Source: Actinocrinis sp046724665 (GTDB taxonomy: Bacteria > Actinomycetota > Actinomycetes > Streptomycetales > Catenulisporaceae). Taken from it: 15,167 bases of DNA. The notes below the pieces were generated by a model. The model had not been told where the DNA came from. It saw nothing but the letters and a program-made list of their open reading frames with translations, and did not search any database. The DNA lies in assembly GCA_046724665.1 (NCBI GenBank), contig JBKOWZ010000153.1:1-15167 (forward strand), given 5' to 3'. This document shows, one piece after another, positions 1-6,819 of the stretch (position 1 is its first letter; every line of letters begins with the position of its first letter). Both the position numbers and the translations under genes were made by a program.

Positions 1-284
1 GAGAACTTGACGGCGACGCCGGGGTGCGCGGCCTCGAACTGCTTGCCGAGCTCGGTGAACGTCTTGCTCAGCGATGCGGCCGCGAAGACGGTCACCGTCC
101 CGGACAGCGCCGGGTCCGAGCCCGGCGCCGTCGCGGTGGCGGTAGATCCGTTCGCTGCCGGGCTCGTGCCCGCACCCGCGGTCGAACTGCACCCCGCGGC
201 GGTCGCGGCGGCGAGCAGCCCCGCCGCCACGACCGCCGCCGTACGCATCGCCCCCAGCGCACGCACACCCCGCAAGATCGCCAT
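1..284 (-). CDS. modA: ModA-like molybdate ABC transporter substrate-binding lipoprotein, N-terminal part
   Basis: The first 94 codons of an exported solute-binding protein; the rest lies beyond the left edge. An N-terminal hydrophobic stretch is followed by a lipobox-like TAAGC with Cys at residue 32, then a low-complexity Ser/Ala/Thr linker. The mature domain opens with TVTVFAAASLSKTFTELGKQ, which matches the characteristic start of ModA-type molybdate/tungstate-binding proteins, whose AAASL segment contributes to oxyanion binding. The ATG at 284 is chosen because AGGGG lies 11 bases upstream; an in-frame GTG at 293 would sit only 2 bases from it. The gene starts 15 bases after the stop of the Mop-domain regulator, so the two are probably one operon, with modB and modC expected further left. 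The substrate assignment is from family resemblance, and tungstate remains possible. Confidence 0.85.
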   Translation of the reverse strand, partial: MAILRGVRALGAMRTAAVVAAGLLAAATAAGCSSTAGAGTSPAANGSTATATAPGSDPALSGTVTVFAAASLSKTFTELGKQFEAAHPGVAVKF

Positions 285-299
285 GACCCGCACCGCCCC

Positions 300-719
300 T
301 CACCCCTGTGCGTGCGGCATCGCAGCCGCGCGCTCGACGACGACATTGGTCGATTTGACGACGGCGACGGTCACCACGCCGGGTTCGAGCCCGAGTTCGT
401 CCGCGGCCTCGCGGCTCATCAGCGACACGATCCGGTGCGGCCCGGCCTGGATCTCGACCTGCGCCATCACCGAGTCGCGCACGACCCGGGTCACGATGCC
501 GCGGAACCGGTTGCGCGCGGAGGACAGCGCGCCGAAGCGTTCGCGTTCCTCCGTGTCGGCCATCGTCAGGGCGAAGGCGGCCAGGTCGCTGCCGGTGACC
601 GTGCGATGGCCGTGCTCGTCGCGCGCCGCCGGGAGCCGTCCGGCGTCGATCCACCGGCGCGCCGTGTCCGGGCTGACGCCCAGCAGCTCGGCCGCCTCAC
701 CGATCCGGAAAGTCGTCAC
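300..719 (-). CDS. HTH and Mop (TOBE) domain molybdate-responsive regulator
   Basis: A 139-residue protein with two recognisable parts. Residues 3-48 are a MerR/excisionase-type helix-turn-helix (FRIGEAAELLGVSPDTARRW). Residues 67-130 are a Mop/TOBE domain (SARNRFRGIVTRVVRDSVMA and onward), the fold that binds molybdate or tungstate oxyanions. Together they suggest a small sensor that controls molybdate uptake, a common actinobacterial alternative to full-length ModE. The ModA-like gene follows immediately, which supports this. The start is GTG at 719. No Shine-Dalgarno is visible, but TAGCCT lies exactly 6 bases upstream, consistent with a leaderless message. A 16-bp palindrome lies 45 bases upstream and could be an operator. 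Whether the protein represses or activates cannot be seen. Confidence 0.85.
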   Translation of the reverse strand: MTTFRIGEAAELLGVSPDTARRWIDAGRLPAARDEHGHRTVTGSDLAAFALTMADTEERERFGALSSARNRFRGIVTRVVRDSVMAQVEIQAGPHRIVSLMSREAADELGLEPGVVTVAVVKSTNVVVERAAAMPHAQG

Positions 720-731
720 GCGTCCAGGCTA
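720..731 (-). promoter_or_regulatory. Putative -10 box of a leaderless HTH-Mop gene
   Basis: TAGCCT (726-731, minus strand) fits the actinobacterial TANNNT -10 consensus and is separated from the GTG start at 719 by 6 bases (GGACGC). Transcription would therefore begin at or next to the start codon. No good -35 hexamer is seen at 17-18 bases. Confidence 0.4.
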
Positions 732-764
732 CCTCGGCACCTGCCAGGCAGCCACCCACTATTC

Positions 765-780
765 CCTTGCAGATGCAAGG
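765..780. promoter_or_regulatory. Perfect palindrome CCTTGCA-GA-TGCAAGG, possible operator
   Basis: Two perfect 7-base arms are separated by 2 bases. The palindrome sits in the divergent intergenic region, 45 bases upstream of the HTH-Mop gene start and about 210 bases upstream of the exported-protein gene. A short high-symmetry dyad of this size is typical of a site for a dimeric regulator. The HTH-Mop protein is the obvious nearby candidate, but this is inference; I do not recognise the motif as belonging to a named regulator. Confidence 0.5.
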
Positions 781-974
781 TACAACGAGCCTGAATCCCG
801 CCTCCGGCCGGCGGAAACCTCGATATGACGATCCATCGGGAAAGTTATGCGAACGTAATATTTTCAGAGAAAGCCTGTCGCCCCGAACGTTTGAACTGGC
901 AGGGTTGGGACGCCAAAGCGGCCGCAACGGTTGCAGTGCCCTGAGAGTTCTGCGCCGTGCGGTGCGGAATTCGC
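781..974 (+). other. Unassigned upstream leader of the exported-protein gene
   Basis: No credible coding sequence is present between the palindrome and the ribosome-binding site of the gene at 988. The stretch holds a small hairpin (CCGCC 798-802 with GGCGG 810-814), an AT-rich island around 841-872 that includes TAATAT (856-861) as a possible -10 box, and an 11-base dyad GCAACGGTTGC (924-934). If transcription starts near 868, the 5' leader would be about 120 bases. I compared it by eye with the ydaO (c-di-AMP) and GEMM (c-di-GMP) riboswitch consensus and found no convincing match. Confidence 0.3.
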
Positions 975-980
975 GAGGGG
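975..980 (+). promoter_or_regulatory. Ribosome-binding site fixing the start at 988
   Basis: GAGGGG is followed by a 7-base spacer and then ATG at 988. This is the only good Shine-Dalgarno near the front of the open frame. It argues against the longer in-frame TTG start at 931, which has no such site. Confidence 0.7.
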
Positions 981-987
981 TCACATC

Positions 988-2955
988 ATGCCTGGGCATA
1001 CACGAAGACCGGCGGGGCATCGGGAAGCCCCCGGCCGTGGGAAACGGCCAGACGACAAGGCGCCACCGCATCGAGGCAGGCGTCGGGCACCCGCCGACGA
1101 CGCCGGACGTCCCCACCTGTTCAGCCGCCTGGCGAAAGCCGGCGCGCTCGCGCTGGCGATGGCGGTCGGCGGCGCCGTCGCCGCGTTCGCCGCACCGTCG
1201 AACGCTCCTGCGACGCAACCCCAACCCGCACCGCAGCCGACCTGCACACTGCGGCTGCCCGACCAGCCACTGACGGCTCAGGGCCTTGCCACGCCCTTTG
1301 TGCTGTCCGGCGCCGGCGGCAATGCGTGCCACGAGTCGGATGCCGACACCGCCGCGTTCGTACAAGGGCTCGTACTCGACCCCGCGACCGGCCGGCTCGG
1401 CGTCTACGACCCGCTGGTCATCGACGCGGGCACACAGCCCGCCGTCGCGCCGACCGTGCCGAAGCTGCCTGCCAACGCGGTCGTCGCGCTCTGGTTCGGG
1501 TTCAACGGCGACATCCTGGCGCTGCGCGGCGGCGGGGTGAAGGCAGGGTCCTGCGTCAACGGCAGCGGCAACTCGCTGTTCGGGCAGTTCTCGTACTGCA
1601 ACGCCGCCGCGTTCTTCACCGCGGCCGACGCCGCGATCGCGCAGGGCAGGCTGACGATCCCCCCGCTCGGCACCGCGGCCGACGGCGAGGCGTGCCCGAC
1701 GACGCGTGACTTCGGCATCGTCGATCAGGACCAGAGCGACAACGTGACCACGACGTACCTGGTGCTCCCCGACGGACGCACCGCGCAGAACACGCAGAGC
1801 GCGGCGAGGAAGCTGGCCGGGAAGAAGCCCGGCGTACTCGCGAACGGCAGCGACAACCTGCTGCTCGACCACTTCGTTGACCCGGCGCTGAACTGCACGC
1901 CGTTCACCGCTGCCGACCTGGCGAACCCCGGTTTCACCGCCACCGCGCTCGGCCTCAACGAGTTGCAGGCGGCGGCGGAACAGGCGGCCCCCGTCGCGCT
2001 GGTCCCGGTCAACGACCCGATGGCCCTGGACAACGACGGCGCCGTCAGCGACGCCAAGACCGACCTCTACCGCGCCGGAGTGAATCAGCCTCCGTTGTCG
2101 CAGGTCGCCGGTCCGGGCAAGGAGTACTGCGCGAACATGCGCACGATCGGGGTCGCCCGCACCAAGCTGGACCGCAGCCTGACCGACACGACGGCGTCCC
2201 CGGATCCCGGCGCCGCGTCGAACCTCTTCACCTTCCTGGCCCAGCGGTTGCAGCAGTCGTACGTCAACCTCGGCTGCGAGAAACTGCTGAACCAGCGCAA
2301 TCCGGTGCATCTGAAGACTGATGCGAACGGGCTCGTCGTAGACGCGACCTTCGATCGAGTGGGCACCGTCCCGACGCCGAAGCCAAGTGCGACACCGCCG
2401 ACCCCGAAGCCCAGCGCCAGCCCGAGCGCCAAGGCCGGCACGAGCCCGCCAAGCGTACCCGCCGCTAGCCCAAGCGCCACGATGAGCGCCACGAAGAAGG
2501 CAGGCTCCCCACCGGTCGCGCACTCACTGGCCCCGCATGCGAGCACGAGCCCTCAGGGCACGCCGAACCACTCCACACAACCGGCGGCGCCCACATCCCC
2601 GTACACGCCTACGCCGACACCCGCAGCCGCCGACTCCGGTAGCGGTAGTCCGACAGCCAAGGCGGGCCACGACGCCGACGACGGTACGAACAACACCTCA
2701 GCCGGCGGCACCACGGCCGGAAACCGGCCGCCCCCTCCCCCGGCCGTGACCAGTACGCCGATCATCGTCGCAGGGTTCTCACACACGCACGCCGCCTCGG
2801 CGGGCAACCCGAAGAGCGCCCTGTCCGGACCGGACCCGATGGCCGACAGCGACTTCGGCATCATGAGCGCGCGCACGTTCTACGCGCTGGGCGGCGCTCT
2901 CGTCGTCCTGGCCGTCTCAATGCTCTACCGGCGCCGCCCCGGCCAACGCGACTGA
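988..2955 (+). CDS. Exported, C-terminally membrane-anchored protein of unknown function, Cys-rich ectodomain and Pro/Ser/Thr stalk
   Basis: A 655-residue protein I do not recognise as a named family. It has a long basic N-terminal segment (about 45 residues), a hydrophobic signal stretch (about residues 49-68, ending AVAAFA before the mature chain), then a globular region of about 390 residues. That region has eight cysteines (about 86, 114, 189, 204, 236, 303, 381, 430), which could form four disulfides outside the cell. From residue 462 to about 595 the chain is a Pro/Ser/Thr/Ala-rich stalk that begins with two copies of a nine-residue repeat. A 17-residue hydrophobic segment (about 631-647) followed by RRRPGQRD forms a stop-transfer anchor, and no LPXTG-like sortase motif precedes it. 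The architecture is that of a surface protein held in the membrane and reaching through the cell wall. An Arg-rich n-region is present, but a canonical twin-arginine motif is not. The gene is monocistronic between divergent and convergent neighbours. Confidence 0.85.
   Translation: MPGHTRRPAGHREAPGRGKRPDDKAPPHRGRRRAPADDAGRPHLFSRLAKAGALALAMAVGGAVAAFAAPSNAPATQPQPAPQPTCTLRLPDQPLTAQGLATPFVLSGAGGNACHESDADTAAFVQGLVLDPATGRLGVYDPLVIDAGTQPAVAPTVPKLPANAVVALWFGFNGDILALRGGGVKAGSCVNGSGNSLFGQFSYCNAAAFFTAADAAIAQGRLTIPPLGTAADGEACPTTRDFGIVDQDQSDNVTTTYLVLPDGRTAQNTQSAARKLAGKKPGVLANGSDNLLLDHFVDPALNCTPFTAADLANPGFTATALGLNELQAAAEQAAPVALVPVNDPMALDNDGAVSDAKTDLYRAGVNQPPLSQVAGPGKEYCANMRTIGVARTKLDRSLTDTTASPDPGAASNLFTFLAQRLQQSYVNLGCEKLLNQRNPVHLKTDANGLVVDATFDRVGTVPTPKPSATPPTPKPSASPSAKAGTSPPSVPAASPSATMSATKKAGSPPVAHSLAPHASTSPQGTPNHSTQPAAPTSPYTPTPTPAAADSGSGSPTAKAGHDADDGTNNTSAGGTTAGNRPPPPPAVTSTPIIVAGFSHTHAASAGNPKSALSGPDPMADSDFGIMSARTFYALGGALVVLAVSMLYRRRPGQRD
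2371..2424 (+). repeat. Two tandem 27-base units encoding PTPKPSA(T/S)P
   Basis: The units at 2371-2397 and 2398-2424 encode PTPKPSATP and PTPKPSASP. They open the Pro/Ser/Thr-rich stalk of the exported protein. Sequence further on is compositionally similar but no longer in register. Confidence 0.75.
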
Positions 2956-2957
2956 CG

Positions 2958-2977
2958 CCGACACGCGCCCCCGTCGG
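2958..2977. terminator. Weak hairpin between convergent genes
   Basis: CCGAC (2958-2962) pairs with GTCGG (2973-2977) across a 10-base loop, in the 46-base gap between the convergent exported-protein and helY genes. The position suits a terminator, but the stem is only 5 bp and there is no U-tract. Confidence 0.25.
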
Positions 2978-3001
2978 ACGATATCAACCAGCTTAGCCTT
3001 A

Positions 3002-5773
3002 TTACCCGACCGAGGAATACGCCACGACGCCGCGCCGCAGCAGATCCACCGCCGCGCGCGCGGTGTCGCGTATCCTCGCCGAGTCCGAGTTCTGCGACGC
3101 CAGGGTGCCCGCCGCGTCGGCGAGCTGGCCGAGCAGGTCGATCAGCTGCTTGCACCAGCGCACGAAGTCGCCCGCGGGCAGTGCGGCCTCTTCGAGCACG
3201 GTGTCCAGCCGGTGGCCGGTCGCCCACTGGTACGCCGCCCACGCGAACCCGGCGTCCGGCTCGCGCTGGAAGTCCACCGCGTGGTCGCCCTCCAGCTGAT
3301 GCACGGTCAGCCACAGCCGCAGCGTGCGCTCGATCGCCTCGCGCGCGTTGCCCTTGGGCAGCCGGGGCGGGCCATAGTCCTCCGGGTTGCGCGACTCGTA
3401 GACCAGCAGCGAGACCGCGGAGGCCAGCTCCGCCGGGGACAGGCCGTCCCACACCCCCTCGCGCAGGCACTCGGCGGCCAGCAGGTCGAGCTCGGAGTAG
3501 ATGCGGGCCAGCCGGCGGCCCTCGGCGGTCACCCGCTCGCCGTCGAGGTAGCCGAGCACGACGAGCACCGAGCAGACCCGGTCGAAGGTGCGCGCGATCG
3601 AGTGAGTACGGCCCTTGACCCGCTTGTCCAGGCCCTCGGTCTCCCGCTCGAGCCGGTGGTAGCGCTCGGCCCAGCGGGCGTGGTTCTCCCGGTCCTCGCA
3701 GCCGTGGCAGGGGTGGGCGCGCAGAGCCCGGCGCAGCCGCGCGATCTCCTCGTCGTCCGCGGCGGCCGAGCGCTCACGGCGCGGCCGCACCGGCCTGTCC
3801 CCGTCGGCGAGTCCCGCCTTGGTGCGCAGCGTGGCGGCCAGGTCGCGGCGGGACTGCGCGGACTTGTGGTTGAAGGTCTTCGGGATGCGCATCCAGCCGG
3901 TCGGCTCGACCGGCACCGGGAAGTCCAGCAGCGAGAGCGTGACGACCTGCCGCTCGGCGGTGAGCACCCGCGGCCGCGGGCCGTCGCTCCCGGCGGCCAG
4001 GCCCGGGTCGAGGATCACGGCCAGCCCCGCCTTGCGACCGGACGGCACGACGATGATGTCGCCGGTCTTGAGCGCCTCGAGCGCCGAGGCCGCCGCGGCG
4101 CGGCGCTGGTTCGCGCCCTGCCTGGACAGCTCTACCTCGCGGTCGGCCAGCGACCGGCGCAGGCCCATGTACTCGTCGATGTCGCCGAGATGGCAGGTCA
4201 TCGACTCGCGGTAGCCCTCGAGCGCCTCACGGTTGCGGCGCAGCTGCCGGGTGAGGCCGACCACCCCCTTGTCGGCCTGGAACTGCGCGAAGGAGCTCTC
4301 CAGCAGCGCCCGCGCGCGCACCTTGCCGACCTGGCCGACCAGGTTGACCGCCATGTTGTACGAGGGCTTGAACGAGGAGCGCAGCGGATAGGTGCGCGTG
4401 GACGCCAGGCCGGCCAGCGCGCGTGGATCGAGACCGGGCCGCCAGACCACCACCGCATGGCCCTCGATGTCGATGCCGCGCCGCCCGGCCCGGCCGGTCA
4501 GCTGGGTGTACTCGCCGGGCGTGATGTCGGCGTGCACCTCGCCGTTCCACTTGACCAGCGACTCGAGCACCACGCTGCGCGCCGGCATGTTGATGCCCAG
4601 GGCGAGGGTCTCGGTGGCGAACACCGCCTTGACCAGCCCGGCCGCGAACAGCTCCTCGACGATCTCCTTGAACGTGGGCAGCATCCCGGCGTGGTGCGCG
4701 GCGACCCCGCGCTCCAGGCCGTCCGCGAAGTCGTGGTAGCCCAGGACGTTGAGATCCTCGGCGGGCAGGTCGGCGCAGCGCTCCAGGACGTGCGCACGCA
4801 CCCGCGTGCGCTGCTCGTCGGTCAGCAGCCGCACCCCGGAGCGCAGGAACTGCTGCACGGCGGCGTCGCAGCCGGCCCGGGAGAAGATGAAGGTGATCGC
4901 GGGCAGCAGCCCGGCGGCGTCGAGCCGCTCGACGACATCGACCCGGCTCGGCGGCGGAGGAATCCGGCGCGGCCGCCCGCCCCGGCCCCCGGCCCGCCCG
5001 CCGCCGCGTGACGCGAGGCCGAAGCGCTCCTCCTCGCGGGAGAAGCGCACCAGCTCCGGATTGACCCGGGCGACGTCCGCCTCGTGCGGGTCGGCGCCGG
5101 CGTACAGGTCGTAGAGCTTGCCCCCGGCCAGCACGTGCTGCCACAGCGGCACCGGCCGGTGCTCGGAGACGATGATCTTCGTCTCGCCGCGCACGGTCTC
5201 CAGCCACTCGCCGAACTCCTCGGCGTTTGAGACGGTCGCGGACAGGGACACCAGCTGCACCGACTCGGGCAGGTGGATGATCACCTCCTCCCAGACCGCG
5301 CCGCGGAAGCGGTCGGCGAGGTAGTGCACCTCGTCCATCACCACGTAGCCGAGCCCGTCGAGCGCCTCGGAGCCCGCATAGAGCATGTTGCGCAGCACCT
5401 CGGTGGTCATCACCACCACCGGCGCGTCCCCGTTGATCGAGTTGTCCCCGGTCAGCAGGCCGACGCTGCCCGGGCCGTGCCGCCTGACCAGATCGCCGTA
5501 CTTCTGGTTCGACAAGGCCTTGATGGGCGTGGTGTAGAAGCACTTGCGCCCCCGGGCCAGCGCCAGATGCACCGCGAACTCGCCGACCACGGTCTTGCCC
5601 GCCCCGGTGGGCGCGGCGACCAGCACCCCGTGCCCCTCCTCGAGGGCGGTGCACCCGTCGATCTGAAACTGGTCGAGGCCGAAGCTGTACAGCTCGGCGA
5701 ACCCGTGGAACTCGGTCCGCTCTTCGGCCTGACGACGGCGGGCGGCGGCGTACCGCTCGGCGGGCGAGGTCAT
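3002..5773 (-). CDS. helY: HelY/Ski2-like DEAD/DEAH-box superfamily 2 helicase
   Basis: A 923-residue cytoplasmic ATP-dependent helicase of the Ski2/Mtr4-like superfamily 2 group, the actinobacterial HelY type. Visible motifs: Walker A in AAPTGAGKT (53-61), motif II DEVH (147-150), motif III SAT (178-180), and motif VI QLTGRAGRRG (424-433), which carries the arginine fingers. The C-terminal third fits the DSHCT domain of the Ski2/Mtr4 family, and the length is normal for HelY. A Gly/Arg-rich insert (about 256-270, with RGG repeats) lies between the two RecA-like domains and may contact RNA. Family members are generally linked to RNA processing or decay; a direct role here is not shown. The gene lies 109 bp after the diacylglycerol-kinase-like gene on the same strand and has its own promoter-like sequence. 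No Shine-Dalgarno precedes the ATG, which fits leaderless translation. Confidence 0.93.
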   Translation of the reverse strand: MTSPAERYAAARRRQAEERTEFHGFAELYSFGLDQFQIDGCTALEEGHGVLVAAPTGAGKTVVGEFAVHLALARGRKCFYTTPIKALSNQKYGDLVRRHGPGSVGLLTGDNSINGDAPVVVMTTEVLRNMLYAGSEALDGLGYVVMDEVHYLADRFRGAVWEEVIIHLPESVQLVSLSATVSNAEEFGEWLETVRGETKIIVSEHRPVPLWQHVLAGGKLYDLYAGADPHEADVARVNPELVRFSREEERFGLASRGGGRAGGRGGRPRRIPPPPSRVDVVERLDAAGLLPAITFIFSRAGCDAAVQQFLRSGVRLLTDEQRTRVRAHVLERCADLPAEDLNVLGYHDFADGLERGVAAHHAGMLPTFKEIVEELFAAGLVKAVFATETLALGINMPARSVVLESLVKWNGEVHADITPGEYTQLTGRAGRRGIDIEGHAVVVWRPGLDPRALAGLASTRTYPLRSSFKPSYNMAVNLVGQVGKVRARALLESSFAQFQADKGVVGLTRQLRRNREALEGYRESMTCHLGDIDEYMGLRRSLADREVELSRQGANQRRAAAASALEALKTGDIIVVPSGRKAGLAVILDPGLAAGSDGPRPRVLTAERQVVTLSLLDFPVPVEPTGWMRIPKTFNHKSAQSRRDLAATLRTKAGLADGDRPVRPRRERSAAADDEEIARLRRALRAHPCHGCEDRENHARWAERYHRLERETEGLDKRVKGRTHSIARTFDRVCSVLVVLGYLDGERVTAEGRRLARIYSELDLLAAECLREGVWDGLSPAELASAVSLLVYESRNPEDYGPPRLPKGNAREAIERTLRLWLTVHQLEGDHAVDFQREPDAGFAWAAYQWATGHRLDTVLEEAALPAGDFVRWCKQLIDLLGQLADAAGTLASQNSDSARIRDTARAAVDLLRRGVVAYSSVG

Positions 5774-5779
5774 ACGCCA

Positions 5780-5802
5780 ATCGTAGGCGACGCGTCAGAC
5801 AA
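5780..5802 (-). promoter_or_regulatory. Putative PafBC-type (RecA-NDp-like) promoter of helY
   Basis: On the minus strand TTGTCTGAC (5802-5794) is followed by 8 bases and then TACGAT (5785-5780), which lies 6 bases from the helY ATG. The RecA-NDp promoter known from mycobacteria is TTGTCRGTG, N8, TANNNT, and is activated by PafBC. Here TTGTC, the next-but-one G, the N8 spacing and the TANNNT box agree (6 of 9 in the upstream half). R is replaced by T, and the final TG by AC. The TACGAT box suits a leaderless start regardless of PafBC. The family pattern is established; assigning it here is inference. Confidence 0.45.
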
Positions 5803-5847
5803 CCCGCTGATCGCTCCGCCGCCCCCGCTTCACACCGGAACGACAGT

Positions 5848-5865
5848 CAGCTGCGATTCCAGCTG
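5848..5865. terminator. Small CAGCTG inverted repeat after the diacylglycerol-kinase-like gene
   Basis: CAGCTG (5848-5853) is repeated at 5860-5865 with CGATTC between, giving a possible 6-bp stem with a 6-base loop. It lies about 20 bases downstream of the kinase-like gene stop and upstream of the helY promoter. It is a weak terminator candidate with no U-tract. Confidence 0.25.
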
Positions 5866-5882
5866 CCGCCGCCCCCGGGACG

Positions 5883-6806
5883 TCAAGCGGTGATCGGCTC
5901 CGGGACGTAGGCGAGCAGGGCTCCCGGTACGGTCTCGACGCGCGCGGGCAGCGCTCCGGCCCACTCGCCGTCGGCCCAGATCGAGACGGAAGGGCCGCCT
6001 GGGCAGGACAGGTCCACCGCGGCGGCGTGGCGGACCAGGACCTTCGGGTGCGCGATGTGCCGGCCGGAGTAGACGCTGGGGAAGATGCGCAGCAGCGTCG
6101 GCTTGGCGACCTGGTCGACCAGGGTGATCTGGAAGCGACCGTCGTGCACGTCGGCCTGCGGGCAGATGCGCATGCCACCGCCGTAGGACGGGCCGTTGCC
6201 GACCGCGATCAGCATGCCGTTCAGCTCGGTGCGGGCGCCGTCCGCGTCCAGGGCGAACGGGATCGCCCGGAAACGCCCGATTTCGGCCAGCAGCGCCAGG
6301 ACGTAGCGGGACGAGCCGCGGGGCCGGCGCATGCGGTTCGCCCGCTCGTTGACCTTGGAGTCGAGGCCGCAGGCCAGGACCGTGCCGAACCAGCGCGGCT
6401 CGAGCGAGCCCGGGCCGCTGATCCGGCCGAGGTCGAAGGCTCCGGTACGTCCTCGGGCCACGATCCGGGCGGCTTCCTCCGGGTCACGCAGCGGCAGGCC
6501 GAGGAAGCGAGCCACGTCGTTGCCGGTGCCGGCGGGGATGACGCCGAGCGGGACGCCGGTGCCGGCGACCAGTTGCAGGCCGAGGTTGACCATCCCGTCG
6601 CCGCCCGCGACGACGAGCGCGCCGACGTTGTGCTCGAGCGCGGCGCGGGCGTTCTTCGCCGCCTCGTCGGCGTCGCGCCCGACGATGAAGTGCACGTCGC
6701 GGCCCTCGGCCTCGAAGACGGCGCGCGCCCGGTCGCCGAATGCGCGCCCGCGGCCCTTGCCCGAGGTGGGGTTGACTACGAGGGCGAGCGCCGCCGGGGC
6801 GCTCAC
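5883..6806 (-). CDS. Diacylglycerol kinase/sphingosine kinase-fold (DagK/YegS-like) lipid kinase
   Basis: A 307-residue protein of the diacylglycerol kinase catalytic family. Motifs seen: NPTSGKG (12-18), the nucleotide-binding GGDGMVN (68-74), PAGTGNDVAR (91-100), NGPSYGGGM (204-212), and ADGE (278-281) near the C-terminus, where the family's catalytic base lies. The length is normal for soluble bacterial DgkB-type enzymes. The likely reaction is ATP-dependent phosphorylation of diacylglycerol or a related lipid at the membrane surface, returning it to phospholipid synthesis; the exact lipid cannot be read from sequence. The start is GTG at 806 of the 6 kb block (position 6806), 13 bases after the tatC stop, with GGTGA just upstream as a partial Shine-Dalgarno. 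It is probably co-transcribed with tatC. Confidence 0.88.
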   Translation of the reverse strand: MSAPAALALVVNPTSGKGRGRAFGDRARAVFEAEGRDVHFIVGRDADEAAKNARAALEHNVGALVVAGGDGMVNLGLQLVAGTGVPLGVIPAGTGNDVARFLGLPLRDPEEAARIVARGRTGAFDLGRISGPGSLEPRWFGTVLACGLDSKVNERANRMRRPRGSSRYVLALLAEIGRFRAIPFALDADGARTELNGMLIAVGNGPSYGGGMRICPQADVHDGRFQITLVDQVAKPTLLRIFPSVYSGRHIAHPKVLVRHAAAVDLSCPGGPSVSIWADGEWAGALPARVETVPGALLAYVPEPITA

Positions 6807-6819
6807 CGATCACCGGCCG

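Noticed and set aside
781..974. c-di-AMP (ydaO) or c-di-GMP (GEMM) riboswitch
   Set aside because: Fragments such as GGGACGCCAAAGC recall GEMM, but an extra base interrupts the core and the matching 5' half is missing.
931..987. Longer start (TTG at 931) for the exported protein
   Set aside because: No Shine-Dalgarno, and it adds 19 unlikely residues before an ATG with GAGGGG at 7 bases.
697..2523. 608-codon open frame on the minus strand opposite the exported protein
   Set aside because: Arg/Gly/Val-rich shadow with no signal or domain; the plus-strand frame has a signal peptide, stalk and anchor plus a good ribosome site.
3212..5011. 599-codon open frame on the plus strand antisense to helY
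   Set aside because: Pure high-GC shadow: low-complexity Arg/Gly/Leu/Val-rich translation with no motif, while the opposite strand carries every helicase motif.
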